Source: a virus
Virus record (IMG/VR): IMGVR_UViG_3300043570_002364
Location: 1 to 64,000 of that record
DNA: 64,000 bases
Reading direction: 5' to 3' (one strand)
Position 1 is the first letter of the stretch. Every line of letters begins with the position of its first letter. The notes beneath the pieces are model-generated. The model saw nothing but the letters and a program-made list of their open reading frames with translations, was not told the DNA's origin and did not search any database. This document shows, in pieces, positions 58,084-64,000 of the stretch. The position numbers and the translations under genes were made by a program.

Positions 58084-59946
58084 TTAAAATATTACTTCTT
58101 CTCCATTTTCATCTTTGTATGGAAGCCATGATTGATTTGCTTCTTGTCTTTTCCAAAAATCCATTTTTTTAGTGTTTAATAATTCTTGTAAAATATCTCT
58201 ACCTTCTACAAAAAATCTTCTTCTATCCCATACATAATCAAGCATCATAAATCCTTTTCTACCAACACTCTTTTTCTTAATTTTCTTTGAATGAAATTCT
58301 GCTAAAGGATTACTTGGATCTGTTTGTGCAAATGGTCTATGATAAACTAATATATTGTCCATTTTATTTGACCACATGGCACCATCGTTAACATCAAATA
58401 CATCAGGACATTTATAATTACCGGATCTATCTCTTTCCATTAATTTAGGATGTGCAATAATCCAAAAATAAACATCATTTTTTCTAGCAAATCTTGAAAA
58501 GTCTGCTAATAATGTTTCAAGGTATTTATCTGTTCTACCACCATAACCCTTATAATCATTTGTCATCTGGTTAAATGGATCTATACAACAAAAATCAACT
58601 TTTTCTTGAACTATTAATTCTAAAAATTTTTCTTTGATATATTGCGGTGTTGGTGATAACATTTCAGCACTAATGTAAAAAATATGCTTAGATACAAAAT
58701 CATATGCTGCTTCATAAATATCATCGGAAGGTCTATTAGGATTATATGGCGTACACTCACAACCTAAAAGCATTTCAACATAATCGTGGAAATATTCTTC
58801 AGCTGGTACATCCTCTGGTGAAAATGTAGCAACCTTCTCTCCAAACATAACCATTCTCATAAGTAATTGAGCTTTCTGCCATGCTGTTTTACCGTAGTTA
58901 CCAATACCGGTAAGTAATGTAATTTCACCTCTTTTTGGTTTAAAAAGATAATCTAATTGCTGTATTCCAAATCCTAAAACTTTATCAAATCCCTTCTGAT
59001 TGATATACAATGCTCTATCTTTTACATCAATTCCATATACCACATCTTCAACTCTGTAACTCTCTCCCACCTCTTCGGTAAATTCTTTTTTAACATCAAT
59101 TTCGTAATTGGTGGTTTTACTTACAAGCTTCTCCTTTTGAATTGAAGCAGTACCAAAATTATTCTTATTTGCTCTATATCCACTCTTAACAGCACTCCTC
59201 ATTTCAGACATTGTAAAATCATTGCTAACAGTGTATTCTGTAGATATTAAACCTAATGCTGATTCTTCTCCAATACCAAATCTACAACAAGCAGATGCTA
59301 ATTTAAAAATATATGTATTTCTTTCTCCAGTTACAAAAGCATCATTTTTGTTAGTTAACCATTTTAAAATTCTACGAAAATTTTCATTATCATCTAAATT
59401 TTCCGTTTCAGATACTACTACTTTTTCAACCTTCTTCGCCTTTGTAAATACTTCAGCATTTTCGTTTATGTAAATATCTGGATCAAAACTTTCGTAACAA
59501 ACCCTGCTTACATTAATCCCACTTCTATCAATTTCAGGAAAAATATCCTGTAAAGATTGAAAATGTTCTCTATGTTTTTTACCATCAGCAACTTTAACCA
59601 AAGCTTTTAATCCATTACCGGAAGGACTTACCCAACACGAATAGATAAAACTATTAGAAATGATTTCGGTTTGCTTATCCCTTAAATCAGAAATATCATC
59701 AAAATCAAGAACAATAAACCCACTATGTTCAATAAGTTGTTCATCTTTCCTGTCTTGGCCAAATTTACCACTAAAGCAAATTGATGGTAGGTTAAGTTTA
59801 AGCTTATTTGCTTTTTCCTTGTCCAAAGCCAATCTAATATCCAGAACTAGTTGCTTACTTGCACCTAATTTAATCCTTTCAAGAGCCTTTTCTACAGTTA
59901 TAAAATGAGGCTCTTTGCTAAAAATATTTTTAAAAATTGTTATCAT
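58084..59946 (-). CDS. VirE_N (BT4734-like) and DnaB/Twinkle-like replicative helicase fusion (620 aa)
   Basis: The N-terminal domain (about 1-165) is a BT4734/VirE_N-type primase-related domain (HSGFIVLDFDDI at residues 74-85, YSCWVSPSGNGLKALVKV at 102-119). A PriCT-like segment lies near 205-240. The C-terminal half is a RecA-fold helicase with Walker A TGIGNYGKT (346-354) and Walker B CCIDPFNQ (D456). It probably unwinds and primes phage DNA. The helicase part has a substrate-binding-type C-terminus (NKMDNILVYHRPF). No DnaG-like primase is seen nearby. Confidence 0.88.
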   Translation of the reverse strand: MITIFKNIFSKEPHFITVEKALERIKLGASKQLVLDIRLALDKEKANKLKLNLPSICFSGKFGQDRKDEQLIEHSGFIVLDFDDISDLRDKQTEIISNSFIYSCWVSPSGNGLKALVKVADGKKHREHFQSLQDIFPEIDRSGINVSRVCYESFDPDIYINENAEVFTKAKKVEKVVVSETENLDDNENFRRILKWLTNKNDAFVTGERNTYIFKLASACCRFGIGEESALGLISTEYTVSNDFTMSEMRSAVKSGYRANKNNFGTASIQKEKLVSKTTNYEIDVKKEFTEEVGESYRVEDVVYGIDVKDRALYINQKGFDKVLGFGIQQLDYLFKPKRGEITLLTGIGNYGKTAWQKAQLLMRMVMFGEKVATFSPEDVPAEEYFHDYVEMLLGCECTPYNPNRPSDDIYEAAYDFVSKHIFYISAEMLSPTPQYIKEKFLELIVQEKVDFCCIDPFNQMTNDYKGYGGRTDKYLETLLADFSRFARKNDVYFWIIAHPKLMERDRSGNYKCPDVFDVNDGAMWSNKMDNILVYHRPFAQTDPSNPLAEFHSKKIKKKSVGRKGFMMLDYVWDRRRFFVEGRDILQELLNTKKMDFWKRQEANQSWLPYKDENGEEVIF

Positions 59947-60692
59947 TATTCAGAAATTGGTTTATAAGCCCTTCTAGCGGCCTCTAATTGTTGTTGATAA
60001 GGGTTATTACTATTTTGCTGAGAAAGTGTCTTATTTGGCTTATTTACAGCCTCTAGCACCCATCTACGTATTGTTAGGTAATCCGATTTTGTAGTATAAG
60101 ACTTTTCAATCTTATATGATGATAAAAATTCATAAGCTTTATCAATCGTGTCTTTACCAAATTCAGAAACAAGCTTTTGGTTCTCATTTTCAGTTAAAGA
60201 AATATTATCCTTAAACTTTAGTTTAATTTCTTTTACTTTACTTTCTTTTACTTTACTTTGCGGCATTTCTGGAGCAGAAACTCCGTCAGTTACCGTATTA
60301 ACAGAAGCAAATTTACCGTTTACGCGGAGTTGTTTCTTACTTTTATCTTTATTTGTTCCTCTTTTTTCATATACTGGTTTTAATCTTTCATCAAGTGATT
60401 CTGAGTTAATAAAGTCGTTATTATTAAATAACATATCCAGTTTGATGCAGTAATCCACCACATCCCGTATTTCTGTAGCAGAAACTCCAAAGTCACCAGC
60501 CATTAGTTCAAATTCTACATCTGAATATTCAAATACATTACCATCAATACCGGTTAAATATTCTAAAGTCATTGACCAAATAGCATAACCTATAGGCCCA
60601 AACTTTGTACGAATGGCTTTAACCTTTCTATGGTTTCTCATATCCCTATCATGAGGGAAGTAATCGCAATAATTCTTTTTAGGGCGAGCCAT
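59946..60692 (-). CDS. DUF4373 / Lin1244-like replication protein (248 aa)
   Basis: The start MARPKKNYCDYFPHDRDMRN, then IGYAIWSMTLEYLTGIDGN is characteristic of DUF4373 (Lin1244/Lin1753-like N-terminal domain), found in phage replication initiators. The C-terminal part resembles a DnaD-type tail (LVSEFGKDTIDKAYEFLSS). It probably loads the helicase encoded immediately downstream with a one-base overlap. Confidence 0.85.
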   Translation of the reverse strand: MARPKKNYCDYFPHDRDMRNHRKVKAIRTKFGPIGYAIWSMTLEYLTGIDGNVFEYSDVEFELMAGDFGVSATEIRDVVDYCIKLDMLFNNNDFINSESLDERLKPVYEKRGTNKDKSKKQLRVNGKFASVNTVTDGVSAPEMPQSKVKESKVKEIKLKFKDNISLTENENQKLVSEFGKDTIDKAYEFLSSYKIEKSYTTKSDYLTIRRWVLEAVNKPNKTLSQQNSNNPYQQQLEAARRAYKPISE

Positions 60693-60702
60693 TGTGTTAT
60701 AA

Positions 60703-60900
60703 TTAATCGTTAATTAAATCGGTTTTCAAAGCTTCGTTAATACGAGCTATTTCTGCATCTGTAAATAATAATTTACCCTGCATCTTACGAGATAATTCCG
60801 ATTCTGGTATCTTTGCGTTTAATGATAGCCACCTTTGTGTACGGCCATCTAAAGCTTCTTTTATTTTCTCATGAAGCTTTAATTCTGTTTTGATTTCCAT
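60703..60900 (-). CDS. Small HTH repressor-like protein (65 aa)
   Basis: The start is ATG 60900. A TTG at 60927 is also in frame but lies inside the -7 element. The core (LHEKIKEALDGRTQRWLSLN, then IPESELSRKMQGKLLFTDAE) has the spacing of a Cro/CI-type helix-turn-helix. It is the first gene of the minus replication operon and faces the plus operon at 61015, so it may control the divergent switch and possibly the palindrome at 282-295. Confidence 0.7.
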   Translation of the reverse strand: MEIKTELKLHEKIKEALDGRTQRWLSLNAKIPESELSRKMQGKLLFTDAEIARINEALKTDLIND

Positions 60901-60924
60901 AAATTTGTTTTGATTATTGGATGA

Positions 60925-60955
60925 CAAAAATAGTCTTATTTTTTATATTCCCAAA
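60925..60955 (-). promoter_or_regulatory. Minus promoter of the replication operon (TTTG-N19-TATTTTTG)
   Basis: On the minus strand TTTG at 60955-60952 is followed after exactly 19 bases by TATTTTTG (60932-60925), which fits TAnnTTTG. Both parts match the Bacteroidetes primary-sigma consensus, so this is the best promoter in the window. The leader to ATG 60900 is about 20 nt. Confidence 0.7.
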
Positions 60956-60981
60956 TATTTTTAACTTTTTTTTAAAATAAT

Positions 60982-61011
60982 TTTGTGATTTAATTAAATT
61001 AATTATATTTG
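60982..61011 (+). promoter_or_regulatory. Plus promoter of the NinG operon (TTTG-N18-TATATTTG)
   Basis: TTTG at 60982-60985 and TATATTTG at 61004-61011 are separated by 18 bases. The -7 element ends three bases before ATG 61015, which makes the transcript leaderless or forces a downstream start. The spacer is a run of A/T including a 21-bp block shared with the promoter at 14704. Confidence 0.6.
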
Positions 61012-61014
61012 CTT

Positions 61015-61143
61015 ATGGAAAACCGGGAATTGATATATGATATGGCTAAGAGATTAGACATGATTATTGAAGTATGGAAGGCAGGAAAGTATATTGGTAA
61101 GTATAGATTTATAAATGGAATATTGCATAAACTAAAAGAATAA
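61015..61143 (+). CDS. Small helical protein (42 aa)
   Basis: ATG 61015 gives MENRELIYDMAKRLDMIIEV, then WKAGKYIGKYRFINGILHKL. It ends in TAATG, coupling to the next gene. If the promoter predicted at 61004 is right, translation starts on a leaderless mRNA or at the internal ATG around 61042. Unknown function. Confidence 0.55.
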   Translation: MENRELIYDMAKRLDMIIEVWKAGKYIGKYRFINGILHKLKE

Positions 61144-61343
61144 TGGAAGGCTATCAAGCTAAAGCAATTAAGTTGTATTTAAATTTTTTTTTAAAAGATA
61201 AAGTAACTGATTTTGAAAATAGAATTATAAAAGCCAAAAGCAGTGCTATATCATATGTTCAAAAAGAAATTGAATTAAAAAATAATAACCCAGAAGATTT
61301 GTTTTATTGGTGTAATGTAAAAAACGCACTTGAAAAAATATGA
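61143..61343 (+). CDS. Small helical protein, related in form to the one at 16069 (66 aa)
   Basis: Helical, with KDKVTDFENRIIKAKSSAIS and an ending FYWCNVKNALEKI matching the FYWEEVKKEIEAL ending of the 16069 protein. It overlaps both neighbours (TAATG and 4 bp). The presence of the same small protein type in two unrelated operons is notable. Unknown role. Confidence 0.65.
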   Translation: MEGYQAKAIKLYLNFFLKDKVTDFENRIIKAKSSAISYVQKEIELKNNNPEDLFYWCNVKNALEKI

Positions 61344-61885
61344 GAAACTCAACAATAATAGTTAAGAAAAAGCGTTGTATAAATTGTGGTAACATTGATT
61401 ATCATTTTTCAAAAAAGATGTGTAAACAATGCGCTACTATAGCTTCTACGCAAAAGCGAATGGATGAATTTGAGGATGATTCTGAAAGTTTTAACAATTT
61501 AGTTCAAGACTTGGATCATGTATTTAGCCAATACATTAGAAACAAACAAGCTGATAAAAATGGTGTAGTAGAATGTTACACTTGTGGTAATAAACATACT
61601 ATTGCAGAAATACAGTGTGGCCATTTTATGGGTAGATCTAACTTAGGAACTAGGTGGATGGAATCTAATTGCCGCCCACAATGTATGGAATGTAATTACT
61701 TTAAAACCGGCAACATAGAAGAATTTGAGAATAAGTTACATGATGAAAATGGCGCATTGGTGGAATATTTAAGAGAAACTGCTAGGCAACCAGTAAGACC
61801 AACAAGAGAAGAATTAAAAGCTTTAATTTTAGAATATAGAGCTAAACTTAATTTAGTAAAAAAGAAGTTTATAAATATTGGTTGA
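61340..61885 (+). CDS. ninG: NinG-like recombination nuclease (181 aa)
   Basis: An N-terminal zinc finger (C13-x2-C16, C28-x2-C31) and a second centre with C79, C82 and the HNH-like CGHFMGRS (H95) plus NCRPQCMECN (C111, C115, C118) match lambda NinG. Members act in Holliday-junction processing in phage recombination. Its neighbours (exonuclease at 62962, SSB, helicase) support a role in replication and recombination. Confidence 0.88.
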   Translation: MRNSTIIVKKKRCINCGNIDYHFSKKMCKQCATIASTQKRMDEFEDDSESFNNLVQDLDHVFSQYIRNKQADKNGVVECYTCGNKHTIAEIQCGHFMGRSNLGTRWMESNCRPQCMECNYFKTGNIEEFENKLHDENGALVEYLRETARQPVRPTREELKALILEYRAKLNLVKKKFINIG

Positions 61886-61904
61886 CGGTTTTTTATAGTA
61901 AATA

Positions 61905-61935
61905 CCCCCTGCAATTTCTATTGTGGGGGCTTTTT
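61905..61935 (+). terminator. Intrinsic terminator after ninG
   Basis: CCCCC pairs with GGGGG with CAAT/ATTG extending the stem across a small bulge, loop TTCT, followed by T5 on the plus strand. It ends the 61015-61885 operon 20 bp after the stop codon. Confidence 0.8.
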
Positions 61936-62249
61936 ATCAATCAATAAATAAGTCAAAATATGGGTTTTTTGATTGATAAATTAAAACATGTGTCAAAATT
62001 ATAAACTATTGATGTATTAAAATTATAAAAACTTGTTATTAATGTCACAATTTTAAGCGGATTTGTGACTTATAAGATACTTTATGGGCGCAAAGTAAAA
62101 TATCTAAGCGCAAATGTTACTTTAATATATTTTTCGGTAACAAGTAACTATATAAATATGTTACAAAGTAAAGGTAAAACTTGACTAAACTTTACTTGTT
62201 CATTTTTTTATGCCGTTTACGGAAACGTAAACTATTGAAAAAAGTGAAC

Positions 62250-62305
62250 AAAAAGCCCCTCGTAGAAACGAAGGGCGAGATTAAACCGTTAACACTTGCT
62301 ATATG
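62250..62305 (-). ncRNA. Candidate minus-strand small RNA of about 55 nt
   Basis: Minus-strand TATATTTG at 62318-62311 matches the promoter -7 element. About 30 bases further on, GCCCTTCGT/ACGAGGGGC (62276-62255, one mismatch) forms a stem-loop followed by U5, a rho-independent terminator. Between them there is no gene and no gene follows on this strand. A short TGCT/AGCA hairpin lies at the RNA's 5' end. No -33 motif was found, so activity is uncertain. Confidence 0.4.
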
Positions 62306-62384
62306 CAGCACAAATATACAAAATTTAATTAAATTTATTTTTTTAATTAAATTAATTAAATTAATTTTACAAAAAATATATAAA

Positions 62385-62582
62385 ATGGCAAGAAAAATAG
62401 ATCCAAAATCAGTTTCAAGTAAAGTTGCTGAACTAACATTGGAAGAAAATATACGCTTTGAAAACCCATATACGTCAGTAATGGTAATGGTTTCTAATTT
62501 AAAAAAGAAAGAAGCCCACAAAGACAAGCTGTTTAAGATTAAATACGTAGATGGTATTACCACCGTATCTAGAGTAAAATAA
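62385..62582 (+). CDS. Small basic protein (65 aa)
   Basis: The open frame continues upstream to 62181, but the ATG at 62385 follows the AT-rich leader and avoids the hairpin region. The product has MARKIDPKSVSSKVAELTLE, then ENPYTSVMVMVSNLKKKE and a Lys-rich C-terminus. Unknown family. Confidence 0.6.
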   Translation: MARKIDPKSVSSKVAELTLEENIRFENPYTSVMVMVSNLKKKEAHKDKLFKIKYVDGITTVSRVK

Positions 62583-62593
62583 AACCAACACAT

Positions 62594-62959
62594 ATGCACA
62601 TCCAAACCGTTAACTACACTAGAACATTTAATTTAGGCAATTATTCTTCTGAAAAAATTGGCGTTGAATTTTCCCTTAATGAAGGAGATTCGGCTAATGC
62701 AGCTCTAGACACTGCTAGAGAATTGGTAGAAGAATATCACAAACAAAGCGTGGTTAGATTAAAAAATCTAGGGTATTTTTATGATGAACAAATTTCTGAA
62801 GAAGTAATACCTACTCAATCAAAAAAATCATTAGTTGAAAAAACTAAAGACTTTATTAATTCATGTAAGACAAAAAATGAATTAAAAGCCTGGGAATTGA
62901 TGAGTAAAAGCAATCCGGAGTTACTAGAACACTATAATAATAAATTTAAAACACTGTAA
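62594..62959 (+). CDS. Conserved phage protein (121 aa)
   Basis: The N-terminus, VNYTRTFNLGNYSSEKIGVE followed by a long helix with ALDTARELVEEYHKQ, is typical of a family present in Bacteroidetes phages, often beside the nuclease gene. The C-terminal half (LVEKTKDFINSCKTKNELKA) is helical. Probably a recombination or DNA-binding accessory, inferred from context. Confidence 0.7.
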   Translation: MHIQTVNYTRTFNLGNYSSEKIGVEFSLNEGDSANAALDTARELVEEYHKQSVVRLKNLGYFYDEQISEEVIPTQSKKSLVEKTKDFINSCKTKNELKAWELMSKSNPELLEHYNNKFKTL

Positions 62960-62961
62960 TT

Positions 62962-63684
62962 ATGCAATGGAATGACACACACATCAGAGCAAGCTCTGTA
63001 GGGTATTTAATGACCGAACCCGTAACAAAGGCTGATAAAGAAGCCGGATTGTTATCTAAAACAGCTCAAAAACATTTATTAGATGTCTATATAGCTGAAA
63101 AATATGGCCGTAAAAAAGATATACAAACCAAGCAAATGAAAAAAGGTGTAGAGGTAGAGCAAGAATCAATTGATTTGCTTTCTATGTACCTAAAGATGCC
63201 ATTTAATAAAAATGAACAAAGGTTTACTAATGATTTTATTTCTGGCTCACCAGATATTATTGATAATGATAGAATAATTGACATTAAATCTAGCTATGAT
63301 TTATGGACATTTATTGGAAACATACCTGATAAGTTGGATAATTTATATTATTGGCAAATGCAGTCTTACATGTGGTTAACAGGAACAAAAAGTGCCGTTA
63401 TTGCATACTGTTTAGTAAATACACCAGAGAATATTATTGAGCAAGAGAAGTATTATTTGCTTAAAAAAATGGATGTAGCTACAGAAGAAAACCCAGAATA
63501 TGTAAAAGAAGCAATGAAGATTGAATTTAACATGTCATTTGATGATATATCTATGGAAGAAAGAATACTTATGTTTCACGTTAGTAGAAATGAAGATGAT
63601 ATATTACGCATCCAACAAAAAGTAGAAAAAGCAAGAGAATTTTTAAAAGAAATAGAAGAAACACATTTAAACTTTAATAAGTAA
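62962..63684 (+). CDS. PD-(D/E)XK (YqaJ-like) exonuclease (240 aa)
   Basis: The core has KKGVEVEQ (E65), SGSPDII (D98) and IIDIKSS (D107-x-K109), the metal-binding residues of PD-(D/E)XK nucleases. A YYWQMQSYMWLTG helix follows, as in YqaJ/lambda exonuclease-like proteins. It would resect DNA ends for phage recombination. It starts 2 bp after the preceding gene. Confidence 0.88.
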   Translation: MQWNDTHIRASSVGYLMTEPVTKADKEAGLLSKTAQKHLLDVYIAEKYGRKKDIQTKQMKKGVEVEQESIDLLSMYLKMPFNKNEQRFTNDFISGSPDIIDNDRIIDIKSSYDLWTFIGNIPDKLDNLYYWQMQSYMWLTGTKSAVIAYCLVNTPENIIEQEKYYLLKKMDVATEENPEYVKEAMKIEFNMSFDDISMEERILMFHVSRNEDDILRIQQKVEKAREFLKEIEETHLNFNK

Positions 63685-63685
63685 T

Positions 63686-64000
63686 ATGAATCCTGAAGTT
63701 AATAATGGTGCCAACATCATAAATGCTATTCAAAATTTAAAAATGGCCCAAGAGCAATTTGAAGATTTTTGTAGGCAATACCCTAACTCACAAGGCTCAA
63801 GGTTATTTAAAAAATATAGTGATAAAATAGGTTGGATATTTAGCGATTTAGTATCAAATCCATTTCTTACTGAAGAGGTTAGGACTGGTATTAAAAACGA
63901 AATAGCTAGTGATGTATTTGCAGTCCCTGCGATTGTAGAAAAGGTAGCATTATTAACTCCAGATCAAAGAGATTTAATTGAATCTACATTAGATGCATTA
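63686..64000 (+). CDS. Conserved phage protein, incomplete at the window end
   Basis: ATG 63686 begins MNPEVNNGANIINAIQNLKM, continuing through YPNSQGSRLFKKYSDKIGWI to LLTPDQRDLIESTLDAL at the window end. The frame is open for 105 codons. It resembles a helical phage family of unknown function that follows exonuclease genes. The 3' part lies outside the window. Confidence 0.7.
   Translation, partial: MNPEVNNGANIINAIQNLKMAQEQFEDFCRQYPNSQGSRLFKKYSDKIGWIFSDLVSNPFLTEEVRTGIKNEIASDVFAVPAIVEKVALLTPDQRDLIESTLDAL

Larger units (their letters stand above)
61886..62384. other. 500-bp non-coding region with hairpins and short repeats, origin-like
   Basis: No gene is convincing here. The left end has a terminator (61905-61935). 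Next come an inverted repeat ATCAATCA/TGATTGAT (about 61937-61978), hairpins GTCACAA/TTGTGAC (62044-62069) and TACTTT/AAAGTA (62078-62097), and at least six AGTAA or TTACT words between 62091 and 62200. A GAAA-loop hairpin at 62215-62232 (GTTTACG/CGTAAAC) and a candidate sRNA (62250-62305) follow. The right end (62310-62384) is almost pure A/T. It may be a replication origin or a regulatory RNA locus. Confidence 0.5.

Noticed and set aside
62181-62384. N-terminal extension of the small protein at 62385
   Set aside because: The extension would be coded by the hairpin and AT-rich segment and consists of low-complexity Lys/Leu/Ile. ATG 62385 has a suitable leader.
62192-62605. 137-residue minus-strand frame across the non-coding region
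   Set aside because: It reads through the hairpins, the A/T block and the opposite strand of the gene at 62385, contains poly-Leu/Ile low-complexity sequence and has no promoter in the right place.
1-64000. tRNA, rRNA, integrase or insertion sequence
   Set aside because: I found no cloverleaf with a GGTTCGAATCC-like arm, no transposase DDE motif and no tyrosine or serine recombinase signature. Absence by eye is not proof, so this remains weakly supported.

Overview
The window is a 64 kb piece of the genome of a tailed phage that infects a Bacteroidetes-type host. It is probably short-tailed, with a crAss-like or T7-like virion plan. The DNA is very AT-rich. Intergenic regions carry the Bacteroidetes -7 element TAnnTTTG and gene starts lack Shine-Dalgarno sequences, with one clear exception at 6793-6800. 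The replication protein is a VirE_N (BT4734-like)/helicase fusion typical of this phylum. Terminase, portal, scaffold, capsid, connector, internal virion, fibre and lysis genes are all present, so this is a phage rather than a chromosome. No integrase, DNA polymerase, RNA polymerase or tRNA was recognised, so the window is probably only part of the genome.

Layout. (1) 1-312 is a gene-free leader with a palindromic operator candidate. (2) 313-7118, plus strand: about 25 tiny, mostly unrecognised early-type genes, many preceded by a near-constant leader ending TTAAACATTATG. (3) 7125-11964, minus strand: two small genes (one HExxH), a GIY-YIG homing endonuclease, a metallophosphoesterase, and a lysis block of M15 endolysin, holin candidates, spanin-like proteins and a zinc-ribbon protein. 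(4) 11961-18272: a protein-glycosylation island read from a divergent promoter. One arm holds DUF6165, two GT-A glycosyltransferases and an FkbM methyltransferase. The other holds a methyltransferase-glycosyltransferase fusion and a GT4 fused to an Aah/TibC-type autotransporter O-heptosyltransferase. (5) 18285-43706, minus strand: tail and internal virion genes, including a 1600-residue collagen-like fibre with an S74 chaperone, a 3361-residue polyvalent protein, and a 1273-residue tail protein. (6) 43710-56137, minus strand: connectors, GroES-like protein, capsid, scaffold, portal, terminase. (7) 56259-56921, plus strand: two small paralogous virion-type proteins. (8) 56951-60900, minus strand: small genes, SSB, primase-helicase, DUF4373 replication protein, repressor-like protein. 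(9) 61015 to the end, plus strand: NinG, a repeat- and hairpin-rich 500-bp non-coding region, and an exonuclease.

How it fits together. The most striking feature is that seven proteins, most of them in virion modules, carry long threonine tracts (TTTTTTAAPTTTTTT-like stalks), and the fibre is built of Gly-Thr-Ser triplets. Next to these genes sits an island whose largest enzyme contains the domain that glycosylates Ser/Thr of bacterial autotransporters. I infer a phage-encoded system that O-glycosylates its own virion surface. The repressor-like gene at 60900 and the plus operon at 61015 are divergently transcribed, and a second divergent promoter at 14654-14711 drives the glycosylation island. 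Both contain an identical 21-bp AT-rich block.
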